This document shows, piece by piece, positions 9,525-20,235 of a stretch of 64,000 nucleotides of DNA. Under the pieces are notes generated by a model. The model was not told the origin of the DNA, did no database searches, and saw nothing but the letters and a program-made list of their open reading frames with translations. The stretch comes from Serratia ureilytica (lineage in GTDB: Bacteria > Pseudomonadota > Gammaproteobacteria > Enterobacterales > Enterobacteriaceae): the NCBI RefSeq assembly GCF_013375155.1, contig NZ_JABXOF010000008.1:1-64000 (forward strand). Reading direction: 5' to 3'. Both the position numbers and the translations under genes were made by a program. Positions within the stretch are counted from its first letter, which is position 1; the number at the start of each line of letters is the position of its first letter.

Positions 9525-10265
9525 ATGTCAATAGATTGGAACTGGGGTATCTTCCTGCAGCAGGCCCCGTTTGGGAACACCACTTACCTCGGCTGGATCT
9601 GGTCCGGCTTTCAGGTCACGGTGGCCCTCTCCGTCTGTGCATGGATTATCGCTTTCTTCGTCGGTTCGCTGTTCGGTATCTTGCGTACCGTGCCCAACCG
9701 CTTTCTTTCCACTCTCGGCACCTGTTACGTCGAACTGTTCCGCAACGTGCCGCTGATCGTGCAATTCTTTACCTGGTATCTGGTGATCCCCGAGCTGCTG
9801 CCGGCCAATATCGGCACCTGGTTCAAGACCGAGCTGGATCCCAACGTGCAGTTCTTCGTCTCTTCCATGCTCTGTCTGGGGCTGTTTACCGCCGCCCGCG
9901 TTTGCGAGCAAGTGCGCGCCGCCATTCAATCCCTGCCGCGCGGCCAGAAAGCCGCCGGGTTGGCGATGGGCCTGACGCTGCCGCAAACCTACCGCTACGT
10001 GCTGTTGCCGAACGCCTACCGGGTTATCGTGCCGCCGATGACCTCGGAGATGCTCAACCTGGTCAAAAACTCCGCCATCGCCTCCACCATCGGCCTGGTG
10101 GACATGGCCGCACAGGCCGGCAAGCTGTTGGATTACTCCGCACACGCCTATGAATCCTTTACCGCCATTACGCTGGCTTATATCGGCATCAACGCCGTGA
10201 TCATGCTGTTTATGCGTCTGGTCGAAAAGAAAGTGCAGTTGCCTGGCAACCTGGGGAGTAAATAA
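9525..10265 (+). CDS. gltJ: Glutamate/aspartate ABC transporter permease GltJ
   Basis: Inner-membrane permease subunit (246 residues) of the polar amino-acid HisM family. Several hydrophobic segments are visible, and the cytoplasmic EAA loop appears as [26 protein letters not shown], which contacts the ATPase GltL. It pairs with GltK as a heterodimer. Its stop overlaps the gltK start by 1 nt (TAATG), indicating coupled translation. Confidence 0.95.
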   Translation: MSIDWNWGIFLQQAPFGNTTYLGWIWSGFQVTVALSVCAWIIAFFVGSLFGILRTVPNRFLSTLGTCYVELFRNVPLIVQFFTWYLVIPELLPANIGTWFKTELDPNVQFFVSSMLCLGLFTAARVCEQVRAAIQSLPRGQKAAGLAMGLTLPQTYRYVLLPNAYRVIVPPMTSEMLNLVKNSAIASTIGLVDMAAQAGKLLDYSAHAYESFTAITLAYIGINAVIMLFMRLVEKKVQLPGNLGSK

Positions 10266-10939
10266 TGTACGAATTTGACTGGGCGTCGATCGTCCCAAGC
10301 TTCCCTTATCTGCTGCAGGGCATGGCGATCACGCTGAAGATCACCGTGACCGCCATCGTGGTCGGCATTCTGTGGGGCACCGTGCTGGCAGTGATGCGTC
10401 TGTCGCCGTTCAAGCCCATCAGCTGGTTCGCCACCCTGTATGTCAACCTGTTCCGCTCGGTGCCGCTGGTGATGGTGCTGCTGTGGTTCTATCTGGTGGT
10501 TCCAAGCTTATTACAACAGGTTCTAGGCCTGTCGCCGAAAACCGATATTCGCCTGATCTCGGCTATGGTAGCCTTTTCCCTGTTTGAAGCGGCCTATTAC
10601 TCGGAAATCATCCGCGCCGGTATCATCAGCATCTCGCGCGGCCAATCCTCCGCCGCGTTGGCGCTGGGCATGACGCATTGGCAATCCATGCGGCTGGTGA
10701 TCCTGCCGCAGGCGTTCCGCGCCATGGTGCCACTGCTGCTGACCCAGGGCATCGTCCTGTTCCAGGATACCTCGCTGGTTTACGTACTGAGCCTGGCCGA
10801 CTTCTTCCGCACCGCATCGACCATCGGCGAACGCGACGGCACCCAGGTTGAAATGATCCTGTTCGCCGGCTTTGTCTATTTTGTTATCAGCCTCGCCGCC
10901 TCGGCGCTGGTAAGCTATTTGAAGAAAAGGACTGTTTGA
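10265..10939 (+). CDS. gltK: Glutamate/aspartate ABC transporter permease GltK
   Basis: Second permease subunit (224 residues) of the glutamate/aspartate importer. It has the same family fold as GltJ, with the EAA loop [24 protein letters not shown]. It overlaps the preceding stop by one base and the following gltL start by one base (TGATG), so the three membrane and ATPase subunits are co-translated. Confidence 0.95.
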   Translation: MYEFDWASIVPSFPYLLQGMAITLKITVTAIVVGILWGTVLAVMRLSPFKPISWFATLYVNLFRSVPLVMVLLWFYLVVPSLLQQVLGLSPKTDIRLISAMVAFSLFEAAYYSEIIRAGIISISRGQSSAALALGMTHWQSMRLVILPQAFRAMVPLLLTQGIVLFQDTSLVYVLSLADFFRTASTIGERDGTQVEMILFAGFVYFVISLAASALVSYLKKRTV

Positions 10940-11664
10940 TGATATCCCTGAAAAATGTTTCCAAGTGGTACGGTCACTTTCAAGTGTTGACCGATTGCAC
11001 CACCGAAGTGAAAAAAGGCGAAGTGGTCGTCGTCTGCGGTCCTTCAGGCTCCGGCAAGTCCACCCTGATCAAAACCGTCAACGGCCTGGAGCCGATCCAG
11101 CAGGGAAGCATCCTGGTGAACGGCACGCCCGTCAACGACAAGAAAACCAACCTGGCGCAGCTGCGCGCCAAGGTCGGCATGGTGTTCCAACACTTTGAAC
11201 TGTTCCCGCACCTGTCCATTATCGACAACCTGACGCTGGCGCAGGTAAAAGTGCTCAAGCGCGACAAGACCGCCTCACGCGAGAAGGGCCTGAAGCTGCT
11301 GGAACGCGTCGGCCTGTCCGCCCATGCCAACAAGTTCCCCGGTCAGCTCTCCGGCGGCCAGCAACAGCGCGTCGCCATCGCCCGCGCGCTGTGCATGGAT
11401 CCGATCGCCATGCTGTTCGACGAACCGACCTCGGCGCTCGATCCGGAAATGATCAACGAAGTGCTGGACGTGATGGTCGAGCTGGCGAACGAAGGCATGA
11501 CCATGATGGTGGTGACCCACGAAATGGGCTTCGCCCGCAAGGTGGCGAACCGCGTGATCTTTATGGACGAAGGCAAAATCGTCGAAGACCGCAACAAAGA
11601 CGATTTCTTCAACAACCCCGAGTCCGATCGCGCCAAGGACTTCCTCGCCAAGATCTTGCACTAA
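10939..11664 (+). CDS. gltL: Glutamate/aspartate ABC transporter ATPase GltL
   Basis: Cytoplasmic ABC ATPase (241 residues) energising GltJK. Motifs: Walker [10 protein letters not shown] near residue 35, Q-loop FQHFELFPH, signature [15 protein letters not shown], Walker [13 protein letters not shown], and switch His in VVTHEMGF. The ATG at 10939 matches the E. coli N-terminus ([15 protein letters not shown]). It is the last gene of the operon and is followed by a strong terminator. Confidence 0.97.
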   Translation: MISLKNVSKWYGHFQVLTDCTTEVKKGEVVVVCGPSGSGKSTLIKTVNGLEPIQQGSILVNGTPVNDKKTNLAQLRAKVGMVFQHFELFPHLSIIDNLTLAQVKVLKRDKTASREKGLKLLERVGLSAHANKFPGQLSGGQQQRVAIARALCMDPIAMLFDEPTSALDPEMINEVLDVMVELANEGMTMMVVTHEMGFARKVANRVIFMDEGKIVEDRNKDDFFNNPESDRAKDFLAKILH

Positions 11665-11673
11665 GTTCTCGCT

Positions 11674-11700
11674 ATGCGCCCCGCCTGGGGCGCATCTTTT
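11674..11700 (+). terminator. Terminator after gltL
   Basis: ATGCGCCCC-GCCT-GGGGCGCAT is followed by CTTTT, directly downstream of the gltL stop. Confidence 0.88.
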
Positions 11701-11777
11701 CTCCCGGCACGAAAAGCGCTTGTATCTCCTCGTTTTTGATCCGATGCTCGCCGGATAACAAACAGAGGAGAAAGAAC

Positions 11778-12710
11778 ATGCCCCGCCCTATTATCATCGA
11801 TTGCGATCCCGGCCTCGACGACGCCATCGCGCTGGCTATGGCGCTGCGCTCGCCGGAGCTGGACGTCAAAGCCATCACCACCTCCGCCGGCAACCAGACG
11901 CCGGAGAAAACCCTGCATAACGCGCTGGGTCTGTTGACCCTGATGCAGCGCGAGGACATCCCTGTCGCCGCCGGCGCCGCTCGCCCGCTGATGCGCGAGC
12001 TGGTGATCGCCGACTATGTCCACGGCAAAACCGGCATGGGCAACACCCACCTGCCGACGCCGACCCTCAAATCCGATCCCCGCGGCGCCGTCGAGCTGAT
12101 CGCCGACCTGCTGCGCGCCAGCCCGCAGCCAATCACCTTGGTGGTGACCGGCCCGATGACCAACATCGCCCTGCTGTTGGCCCAGCACGCCGAGCTGAAA
12201 AGCCGTATCGAGCGCATCGTATTTATGGGCGGCGGCATGAATGCCGGCAATACCACGCCGGTGGCGGAATTCAATATCTTCGTCGATCCCGAAGCCGCCG
12301 AGATGGTGTTGAAATCCGGCGTGCCGCTGACCATGGCCGGGCTGAACGTCACCCATCAGGCGCTGGTGCTGCCGCAGGATATCGAGCGCATTCGTCAGAT
12401 AGCCAATCCGGTCGCGCAGGCGGTGGCGGAGATGCTCGATTTTTACCTGCCGCTGTATCTCAGCCACCCGCGCGGCCTGCCTGGCGCGGCGATGCACGAT
12501 CCCTGCACCATCGCCTGGCTGCTGGCGCCGCAGCTGTTTACCGGCGTTGAACGCTGGGTCGGTGTGGAAACCAAAGGGGAGTACACCGTCGGCATGACGG
12601 TGGTGGACTATTTCCAGCAAACCGGCAACGCGGCCAACGTGGAAGTGCTGACCGGCATCGATCGCGCAGGCTTTATCGATCTGCTGGCCGAGCGCGTCGC
12701 GCGTTATTAA
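11778..12710 (+). CDS. rihA: Pyrimidine-specific ribonucleoside hydrolase RihA
   Basis: Hydrolyses the N-glycosidic bond of cytidine and uridine to ribose plus base in pyrimidine salvage. The 310-residue protein shows the calcium-binding aspartate cluster DCDPGLDDA at residues 8-16 and the family motif [13 protein letters not shown]. The ATG at 11778 follows AGAGGAG, and upstream in-frame extension would run into gltL. It lies directly beyond gltL, as in E. coli, but behind the gltL terminator, so it is separately transcribed. A short GC-rich hairpin at 12717-12736 may end it. Confidence 0.94.
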   Translation: MPRPIIIDCDPGLDDAIALAMALRSPELDVKAITTSAGNQTPEKTLHNALGLLTLMQREDIPVAAGAARPLMRELVIADYVHGKTGMGNTHLPTPTLKSDPRGAVELIADLLRASPQPITLVVTGPMTNIALLLAQHAELKSRIERIVFMGGGMNAGNTTPVAEFNIFVDPEAAEMVLKSGVPLTMAGLNVTHQALVLPQDIERIRQIANPVAQAVAEMLDFYLPLYLSHPRGLPGAAMHDPCTIAWLLAPQLFTGVERWVGVETKGEYTVGMTVVDYFQQTGNAANVEVLTGIDRAGFIDLLAERVARY

Positions 12711-13562
<852 letters not shown>

Positions 13563-13602
13563 CGGTAAACGTCAGCGTTCCCCGCCGCGGCGGGGGACGT
13601 CA

Positions 13603-14085
13603 TCAGGGTTCAAATGGCCGACGCTGGAACTGGTCGTGACCGCATTTCGGGCAAAGCGGCAGCACCTCCGGCGTGTAGAACGCCAGGTGGTAATGGCACT
13701 GCTCGCACACCAGATTGCCCAGCCCCACCACTTCACCGCTGTGGTACACGCCGTGGTGGCTGACATCCTTGAACACCTCGCGCCACTCCAACTGGGTTTT
13801 ATCGGTAATATCCGCCAGTTCCTGCCACAGGCTCTCCTTAATCACCCGCATAAACACGCTGTCGGTAAACTCGTCCCGGCTTTCCTGATAGCTGCGGGCG
13901 AACTCTTCCAGATCGCGCCGCACCGCCTGCGTCACCTGCCGCACCTCGTCGCGCGTCAGATCTTCGGCCTCGTTCAACCGCCGCTCCGCGCTGGCCACCA
14001 GTTCGTCGATATCGCGTTCGCCGTTTTTCAGACGTTCGGTCAGCGATGCCACCAATTCGCGGTAATACTGAGCAACCTTGTTCAT
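13603..14085 (-). CDS. ybeL: Zinc-ribbon protein YbeL
   Basis: A 160-residue cytoplasmic protein of the DUF1451/YbeL family of unknown function. The first 90 residues are charged and probably coiled-coil (ERLKNGERDIDELVASAERRLNEAE). The C-terminus holds a zinc ribbon, CEQC...CPKC, spaced by about 16 residues. As in E. coli, it is the neighbour of leuS, transcribed divergently. It is convergent with azoR. Confidence 0.9.
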   Translation of the reverse strand: MNKVAQYYRELVASLTERLKNGERDIDELVASAERRLNEAEDLTRDEVRQVTQAVRRDLEEFARSYQESRDEFTDSVFMRVIKESLWQELADITDKTQLEWREVFKDVSHHGVYHSGEVVGLGNLVCEQCHYHLAFYTPEVLPLCPKCGHDQFQRRPFEP

Positions 14086-14184
14086 AGACTCTCCTCGATA
14101 AACGCTGCGCCGGACTTGGCCATGGGGATACCCTTAAGCTACTTGTTCTTATTTTAGCCGTAAATGACTGATGTCACTTGGCAA

Positions 14185-14232
14185 GACGCGGGATCCGCAG
14201 GTTGTGAGCCGCGTCATGGCGGCGTTTTTTTT
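14185..14232 (+). promoter_or_regulatory. Possible attenuator in the leuS leader
   Basis: GCCGC at 14208-14212 pairs with GCGGC at 14219-14223 and is followed by eight T residues, a minimal terminator. The same left arm can instead pair through GACGCGG (14185-14191) with CCGCGTC (14209-14215). The two structures are mutually exclusive. The terminator stands about 140 nt before leuS on its coding strand. Regulation is inferred. Confidence 0.4.
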
Positions 14233-14370
14233 AAATGCGCCGAGTCAGGCGCTTGGAGTTGTTGCCGGGAGGTCTTATCAGCTATGCTATGCGGATCTAC
14301 GAATACTAAATGTTCATTGCGTTGCCTCTGACCGGGGCAACGGTTTACACCTACAGGACCACCGGCCGCC

Positions 14371-16953
14371 ATGCAAGAGCAATACCGTCCAGAAGACATA
14401 GAATCGAACGTACAGCTTCACTGGCAAGAGAAGCAGACTTTCAAAGTTACCGAAGACGACAGCAAGGAAAAGTACTACTGCCTATCCATGCTGCCTTACC
14501 CGTCCGGCCGACTGCACATGGGCCACGTTCGTAACTACACTATCGGCGACGTGATCTCGCGCTATCAGCGCATGCTGGGCAAAAACGTACTGCAGCCGAT
14601 CGGCTGGGATGCGTTCGGCCTGCCGGCGGAAGGCGCGGCGGTGAAAAACAACACCGCGCCGGCCCCGTGGACCTACGACAACATCGAATACATGAAGAAC
14701 CAGCTGAAACTGCTGGGCTTCGGCTACGACTGGGATCGCGAAATCGCCACCTGCCAGCCGGAATACTACCGCTGGGAACAGTGGTTCTTCACCAAGCTGT
14801 ATGAAAAAGGCCTGGTCTACAAGAAGACCTCGGCGGTGAACTGGTGCCCGCACGATCTGACCGTGCTGGCCAACGAACAGGTTATCGACGGCTGCTGCTG
14901 GCGCTGCGACACCAAGGTCGAGCGTAAAGAGATCCCGCAGTGGTTCATCAAAATCACCGCCTACGCCGATCAGCTGCTGAACGATCTGGACACGCTGGAA
15001 AGCTGGCCGGAGCAGGTGAAAACCATGCAGCGCAACTGGATTGGCCGCTCCGAAGGCGTGGAAATCACCTTCGACGTGGCTGGCAGCGAAGAGAAGCTGA
15101 CGGTTTACACCACCCGTCCCGACACCTTCATGGGCGCCACCTACGTGGCGGTCGCCGCGGGCCACCCGCTGGCGCAACAGGGCGCGCGCAACAACCCGGC
15201 GCTGACCGACTTCATCGACGAATGCCGCAACACCAAAGTGGCCGAAGCCGAAATGGCGACGATGGAGAAGAAAGGCATGCCGACCGGCCTGTTCGTTGTC
15301 CACCCGCTGAGCGGCGAGAAGCTGCCGGTGTGGGTCGCCAACTTCGTGCTGATGGAATACGGCACCGGCGCCGTGATGGCGGTACCGGCGCACGACCAGC
15401 GCGACTGGGAATTCGCCACCAAATACGATTTGCCGATCAAACCGGTGATCCTGAACCTCGACGGCAGCCAGCCTGACGTGAGCGCCGAAGCGATGACCGA
15501 CAAAGGCGCACTGTTCAACTCCGGCGAGTTCGACGGCCTGGACAATGAAGCGGGCTTCAACGCCATCGCCGACAAACTGGTCGCCAAAGGCGTCGGCCAG
15601 CGCAAGGTCAACTACCGTCTGCGCGACTGGGGCGTCTCCCGTCAGCGTTACTGGGGCGCGCCAATCCCGATGGTGACCCTGGAAGACGGCACCGTGATGC
15701 CGACGCCGGAAGACCAGCTGCCGGTGATCCTGCCGGAAGACGTGGTCATGGATGGCATCACCAGCCCGATCAAGGCCGATCCTGAGTGGGCGAAGACCAC
15801 CGTTGACGGCCAACCGGCGCTGCGTGAAACCGACACTTTCGACACCTTTATGGAGTCTTCCTGGTACTACGCGCGCTATACCTGCCCGCAGTACGACCAG
15901 GGCATGCTGGATCCGGCCGCCGCCAACTACTGGCTGCCGGTCGATCAATATATCGGCGGCATCGAACACGCCATCATGCACCTGATGTACTTCCGCTTCT
16001 TCCACAAGCTGATGCGCGATGCGGGCCTGGTGGATTCCGATGAGCCGGCCAAGCGCCTGCTGTGTCAGGGCATGGTGCTGGCCGACGCCTTCTACTACAC
16101 CGGCAACAGCGGCGAGCGCGTCTGGGTATCCCCGGTTGACGCCACCGTCGAGCGCGATGACAAAGGCCGCATCATCAAGGCCACCGATCCGCAAGGCCGT
16201 GAACTGGTCTATGCTGGCATGAGCAAAATGTCGAAGTCGAAGAACAACGGCATCGACCCGCAGGAGATGGTGGAAAAATACGGCGCGGACACCGTGCGTC
16301 TGTTCATGATGTTCGCTTCACCGGCAGAAATGACGCTGGAGTGGCAGGAATCCGGCGTGGAAGGGGCTAACCGCTTCCTGAAGCGCGTATGGAAACTGGC
16401 CTACGATCACGTGGAAAAAGGCGCGGTGCAGCCGCTGGACGTGGCGTCGCTGAACGAAGAGCAGAAAGCGCTGCGCCGCGATCTGCACAAAACCATCGCC
16501 AAAGTGACCGACGATATCGGCCGCCGCCAGACCTTCAACACCGCGATCGCCGCCGTGATGGAGCTGATGAACAAACTGGCCCGCGCGCCGCAGGAGAGCG
16601 AGCAGGATCGCGCGCTGCTGCAGGAAGCGCTGCTGGCCGTCGTTCGCATGCTGTATCCGTTCACCCCGCACGTGTGCTTCGCCCTGTGGCAGGCGCTGGG
16701 CGGCGAAGGCGACGTGGACACCGCGCCATGGCCGGTTGCCGACGAGCAGGCGATGGTCGAGGACTCCAAGCTGGTGGTGGTGCAGGTGAACGGCAAGGTT
16801 CGCGCTAAAATCACCGTATCTGCCGATGCGACCGAAGAGCAAGTGCGCGCGCGCGCTGCCGAAGAGCATCTGGTGGCTAAATATCTGGACGGCGTCACGA
16901 TTCGCAAAGTGATCTATGTTCCGGGCAAACTGCTTAACCTGGTTGTGGGTTAA
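14371..16953 (+). CDS. leuS: Leucyl-tRNA synthetase
   Basis: Class Ia synthetase that charges tRNA-Leu. The 860-residue protein shows the HIGH-type motif [12 protein letters not shown] near residue 50, the CP1 editing domain with [15 protein letters not shown], and the KMSKS loop [10 protein letters not shown] near residue 620, followed by the anticodon-binding domain. Its length equals E. coli LeuS. It starts the leuS-lptE-holA-nadD operon; lptE begins 15 nt after its stop. Confidence 0.98.
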   Translation: MQEQYRPEDIESNVQLHWQEKQTFKVTEDDSKEKYYCLSMLPYPSGRLHMGHVRNYTIGDVISRYQRMLGKNVLQPIGWDAFGLPAEGAAVKNNTAPAPWTYDNIEYMKNQLKLLGFGYDWDREIATCQPEYYRWEQWFFTKLYEKGLVYKKTSAVNWCPHDLTVLANEQVIDGCCWRCDTKVERKEIPQWFIKITAYADQLLNDLDTLESWPEQVKTMQRNWIGRSEGVEITFDVAGSEEKLTVYTTRPDTFMGATYVAVAAGHPLAQQGARNNPALTDFIDECRNTKVAEAEMATMEKKGMPTGLFVVHPLSGEKLPVWVANFVLMEYGTGAVMAVPAHDQRDWEFATKYDLPIKPVILNLDGSQPDVSAEAMTDKGALFNSGEFDGLDNEAGFNAIADKLVAKGVGQRKVNYRLRDWGVSRQRYWGAPIPMVTLEDGTVMPTPEDQLPVILPEDVVMDGITSPIKADPEWAKTTVDGQPALRETDTFDTFMESSWYYARYTCPQYDQGMLDPAAANYWLPVDQYIGGIEHAIMHLMYFRFFHKLMRDAGLVDSDEPAKRLLCQGMVLADAFYYTGNSGERVWVSPVDATVERDDKGRIIKATDPQGRELVYAGMSKMSKSKNNGIDPQEMVEKYGADTVRLFMMFASPAEMTLEWQESGVEGANRFLKRVWKLAYDHVEKGAVQPLDVASLNEEQKALRRDLHKTIAKVTDDIGRRQTFNTAIAAVMELMNKLARAPQESEQDRALLQEALLAVVRMLYPFTPHVCFALWQALGGEGDVDTAPWPVADEQAMVEDSKLVVVQVNGKVRAKITVSADATEEQVRARAAEEHLVAKYLDGVTIRKVIYVPGKLLNLVVG

Positions 16954-16967
16954 CACAAGGAGGAGTT

Positions 16968-17528
16968 GTGCGACAACGTATTCTGACGCTGTTGCTGGGG
17001 TTGGCGGTGCTGGTCACCGCCGGCTGCGGTTTTCACCTGCGTGGCACCACGCAGGTGCCTAATGAAATGAAAACGCTGATCCTGGACAGTTCGGATCCTT
17101 ACGGGCCATTGACGCGCGCGGTGCGTGAGCAACTGCGTTTGAACGCCGTGACCATCGTCAGCGATCCGAAGCGTAAAGACGTGCCTTCTCTGCGCATCGT
17201 CGGCGCGACGGAAAGCCAGGATACCGCCTCGATCTTCCAGGACGGTAAAACCGCCGAGTATCAGCTGGTGCTAACCGTGCAGGCCCAGGTGCTGATCCCG
17301 GGGCATGACCTGTATCCGCTGTCGGTGAAAGTGTTCCGTTCGTTCTTCGACAACCCGCTGACCGCGCTGGCCAAAGACTCCGAGCAGGAGATCATTCGCC
17401 AGGAAATGCGTGAGCAGGCGGCGCAACAGCTGGTGCGCAAACTGCTGACCGTGCACGCGGCGGAAGAAGAAAACCGGCAGAAAGCCGCTGCCGTCGGCGA
17501 ACGAGCGGCAAGCCAAACCGCACAATGA
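16968..17528 (+). CDS. lptE: LPS-assembly lipoprotein LptE
   Basis: Outer-membrane lipoprotein that plugs the LptD barrel and helps insert lipopolysaccharide. The 186-residue precursor has a short signal peptide and lipobox VTAGC, with the modified cysteine at about residue 19, followed by [11 protein letters not shown] as in E. coli. The start is GTG, preceded by AAGGAGGAG. The stop overlaps the holA start by 4 nt. Confidence 0.95.
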   Translation: MRQRILTLLLGLAVLVTAGCGFHLRGTTQVPNEMKTLILDSSDPYGPLTRAVREQLRLNAVTIVSDPKRKDVPSLRIVGATESQDTASIFQDGKTAEYQLVLTVQAQVLIPGHDLYPLSVKVFRSFFDNPLTALAKDSEQEIIRQEMREQAAQQLVRKLLTVHAAEEENRQKAAAVGERAASQTAQ

Positions 17529-18559
17529 TCCGCATTTATCCGGAACAACTTGCCGCGCAGCTCCGAGAGGGGCTGCGCGCTTGTTATTTATTGAGCGGCA
17601 ATGAACCGCTGCTGCTGCAGGAAAGCCAGGATCTGCTCCGGCAGACCGCGCAACAGCAGCAGTTCAGCGAGCACTACAGCATTTCCCTCGACGCCCACAC
17701 CGACTGGGACGCCATCTTCGGCATCTGCCAGGCGATGAGCCTGTTCGCCAGCCGCCAGACGCTGCTGCTGATTTTCCCGGAAAACGGCCCGACGGCGCCG
17801 ATCGGTGAACAGCTGACCAAGCTCGCCACCCTGCTGCACGACGACATCCTGCTGATCTTGCGCGGCCCGCGCCTCACCAAAGCGCAGGAAAACAGCGCCT
17901 GGTTCAAGGCGCTCAGCCCGCACGGCGCCCTCGTCAGTTGCCAGACGCCGGAGCAGGCACAGCTGCCGCGCTGGGTCGCCGCGCGCGCCAAGGCGATGAA
18001 GCTGGAGTTGGACGACGCCGCCAATCAGCTGCTGTGCTACTGCTACGAAGGCAACCTGCTGGCGCTGTCGCAGGCGTTGGAGCGGCTGTCGCTGCTGCAC
18101 CCGGACGGCAAGCTCACCCTGCCGCGCGTCGAGCAGGCGGTGAACGACGCCGCCCACTTCACGCCGTTCCACTGGCTGGACGCCTTGCTGGCCGGCAAGA
18201 GCAAGCGCGCCTGGCATATTTTGCAGCAGCTGCAGCAAGAGGACGTCGAGCCGGTGATCCTGTTGCGCACCCTGCAGCGCGAACTGCTGCTGTTGCTGAC
18301 GCTGCAGCGCCGCATGGCGTCCGCGCCACTGCGCACGCTGTTCGATCAGCACAAGGTCTGGCAGAACCGCCGCCCGCTGGTGACCCAGGCGCTGCAACGC
18401 CTGTCCAGCGCCCAGCTGCAGCAAGCGGTACAGCTGCTGACGCAAATAGAGCTGACCCTCAAGCAGGACTATGGCCAGTCGGTCTGGCCGGAACTGGAAA
18501 CCCTGTCGATGCTGCTGTGCGGCAAACCCCTGGCCACGAGTTTTACCGATGCCCACTAA
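17525..18559 (+). CDS. holA: DNA polymerase III subunit delta
   Basis: Clamp-loader subunit that opens the beta sliding clamp. The 344-residue protein begins [19 protein letters not shown] and contains [10 protein letters not shown], matching HolA of enterobacteria, including overall length. Leu/Gln-rich C-terminal helices form the collar domain. It overlaps lptE by 4 nt and nadD by 11 nt, so the operon is tightly packed. Confidence 0.95.
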   Translation: MIRIYPEQLAAQLREGLRACYLLSGNEPLLLQESQDLLRQTAQQQQFSEHYSISLDAHTDWDAIFGICQAMSLFASRQTLLLIFPENGPTAPIGEQLTKLATLLHDDILLILRGPRLTKAQENSAWFKALSPHGALVSCQTPEQAQLPRWVAARAKAMKLELDDAANQLLCYCYEGNLLALSQALERLSLLHPDGKLTLPRVEQAVNDAAHFTPFHWLDALLAGKSKRAWHILQQLQQEDVEPVILLRTLQRELLLLLTLQRRMASAPLRTLFDQHKVWQNRRPLVTQALQRLSSAQLQQAVQLLTQIELTLKQDYGQSVWPELETLSMLLCGKPLATSFTDAH

Positions 18560-19211
18560 TCCGGAACACCCCACCGTATTGCACGCGCTGTTTGGCGGCA
18601 CCTTTGATCCGATCCACTACGGCCATCTGCGGCCGGTGGAGGCGCTGGCCGCCGAAGTGGGCCTGAATCGCGTCACGCTGCTGCCTAACCACGTGCCGCC
18701 ACACCGCCCGCAGCCCGAGGCCAACGCACAGCAGCGCTTGAAGATGGTCGAGCTGGCGATCGCCGGCAATCCGCTGTTCGCGGTCGACGATCGCGAACTG
18801 CATCGCACCACCCCCTCCTACACCATCGAGACGCTGGAAACGATTCGTAAAGAGCGTGGCGCCGCCCAGCCGCTGGCGTTTATTATTGGCCAGGACTCGC
18901 TGCTGACGCTGCATAAATGGCATCGTTGGCAGGCGCTGTTGGACGTCTGCCATCTGCTGGTGTTGGCGCGCCCGGGCTATAACGATCGCATGGACACGCC
19001 GGAACTGCAGCAGTGGCTGGAACGTCATCGCACCGCCGACCCGGCGCTGCTCAGCCGCCGCCCGCACGGCCATATCTATCTGGCCGATACGCCGGAGCTG
19101 GAAATTTCCGCCACCGAGATCCGCCAGCGCCGCCATCAGGGCCTCAACTGCGACGATCTGCTGCCGCGCCCGGTGCAGCGCTATATCGAGTTGCAGGGTT
19201 TATATCGCTAG
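18549..19211 (+). CDS. nadD: Nicotinate-mononucleotide adenylyltransferase
   Basis: Converts nicotinate mononucleotide and ATP to deamido-NAD in NAD synthesis. The 220-residue protein has the nucleotidyltransferase motif [12 protein letters not shown] near residue 16 and the C-terminal signature ISATEIRQR. The ATG at 18549, inside the end of holA, gives the family N-terminus. In E. coli, cobC lies between nadD and rsfS; here it is absent and a 194-bp gap with its own promoter-like sequence follows. Confidence 0.95.
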   Translation: MPTNPEHPTVLHALFGGTFDPIHYGHLRPVEALAAEVGLNRVTLLPNHVPPHRPQPEANAQQRLKMVELAIAGNPLFAVDDRELHRTTPSYTIETLETIRKERGAAQPLAFIIGQDSLLTLHKWHRWQALLDVCHLLVLARPGYNDRMDTPELQQWLERHRTADPALLSRRPHGHIYLADTPELEISATEIRQRRHQGLNCDDLLPRPVQRYIELQGLYR

Positions 19212-19222
19212 CGAAAGGTGCG

Positions 19223-19231
19223 TGATATACT
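19223..19231 (+). promoter_or_regulatory. Extended -10 promoter candidate for the rsfS operon
   Basis: TGATATACT contains an extended -10 TGN followed by TATACT, just after the nadD stop. No good -35 is seen. It would start a leader of about 170 nt. Confidence 0.4.
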
Positions 19232-19252
19232 GCGCCGCTATTTTTCAGGTAT

Positions 19253-19314
19253 CCGCTGAAAACCCCGGAAACCTTAGCTGGCCGGGCAGTCACCAGTTAG
19301 CTGGCTTTCAGCGG
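19253..19314 (+). promoter_or_regulatory. Structured leader upstream of rsfS
   Basis: CCGCTGAAA (19253-19261) is perfectly complementary to TTTCAGCGG (19306-19314), enclosing 44 nt that contain a further self-complementary CCGG pair and two copies of TTAGCTGG. There is no T run, so it does not look like a terminator. Confidence 0.4.
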
Positions 19315-19405
19315 CAGCCTGCCGAAACCTTTATCCGGTTACGCCGCGGCGCGCGCATTTTGCCCGCCGCAGCCGACTGAACAGAACACACCCGAGGGGG
19401 AACCT

Positions 19406-19723
19406 TTGCAAGGTAAAGCGCTCCAAGATTTCGTCATCGATAAAATCGATGACCTCAAAGGCCAAGACATTGTCGCTCTGGACGTACAGGGCAAATCCAG
19501 TATCACCGATTGCATGATCATCTGCACCGGCACGTCGACTCGCCACGTGATGTCGATCGCCAGCCACGTGGTGCAGGAATCCCGCGCTGCGGGCATGGAA
19601 CTGTTTGGCATGAAAGGCCAGGAAGCCTCCGACTGGATCGTGGTCGATCTGGGCGAAGTGATCGTGCACGTGATGCAGGAAGAAAGCCGTCGCCTGTACG
19701 AGCTGGAAAAACTCTGGAGCTAA
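19406..19723 (+). CDS. rsfS: Ribosomal silencing factor RsfS
   Basis: Binds ribosomal protein L14 and blocks subunit joining during starvation. The 105-residue protein is almost identical to E. coli YbeB ([38 protein letters not shown]). The start is TTG with a strong GAGGGGG Shine-Dalgarno 5 nt upstream. It is the first gene of rsfS-rlmH-mrdA-mrdB-rlpA; rlmH starts 3 nt after its stop. Confidence 0.96.
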   Translation: MQGKALQDFVIDKIDDLKGQDIVALDVQGKSSITDCMIICTGTSTRHVMSIASHVVQESRAAGMELFGMKGQEASDWIVVDLGEVIVHVMQEESRRLYELEKLWS

Positions 19724-19726
19724 GCG

Positions 19727-20197
19727 GTGAAACTGCAATTGGTGGCGGTCGGCACCAAAATGCCAGACTGGGTGCAAACCGGCTTTATGGATTACCTGCA
19801 CCGCTTTCCCAAAGATATGCCGTTTGAGCTGACCGAGATCCCGGCCGGCAAACGCGGCAAAAACGCCGACATCAAACGCATTCTGGACAAGGAAGGCGAA
19901 CAAATGCTGGCGGCGGTGGGCAAAGGCAACCGCATCGTTACGCTGGATATCCCAGGCACGCCGTGGGAAACGCCGCAGCTGGCGCAGCAGCTTGAGCGCT
20001 GGAAGCAGGATGGCCGCAACGTCAGCTTGCTGATCGGCGGCCCGGAAGGGCTGGCGCCCGCCTGCAAAGCCGCTGCCGAGCAGAGTTGGTCGCTTTCTCC
20101 GTTGACACTGCCGCATCCTTTGGTGCGCGTCCTGGTGGCCGAAAGCCTCTACCGCGCCTGGAGTATTACTACAAATCATCCTTACCACCGGGAATAG
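19727..20197 (+). CDS. rlmH: 23S rRNA (pseudouridine1915-N3)-methyltransferase RlmH
   Basis: SPOUT-class methyltransferase acting on helix 69 of 23S rRNA in the 70S ribosome. The 156-residue protein has the SAM-binding knot motifs LLIGGPEGL and [18 protein letters not shown] and the terminal HPYHRE. The GTG start lies 3 nt after rsfS, and its length matches E. coli. Confidence 0.96.
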   Translation: MKLQLVAVGTKMPDWVQTGFMDYLHRFPKDMPFELTEIPAGKRGKNADIKRILDKEGEQMLAAVGKGNRIVTLDIPGTPWETPQLAQQLERWKQDGRNVSLLIGGPEGLAPACKAAAEQSWSLSPLTLPHPLVRVLVAESLYRAWSITTNHPYHRE

Positions 20198-20235
20198 CCG
20201 GTGGTGACCGTGACAGAGTGAAATAAAGCAGCGGG

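Noticed and set aside
14165-14332. Cys-rich short frame in the leuS leader as a leader peptide
   Set aside because: It has no run of Leu codons, no clear ribosome site, and its cysteines make no sense for leuS control.
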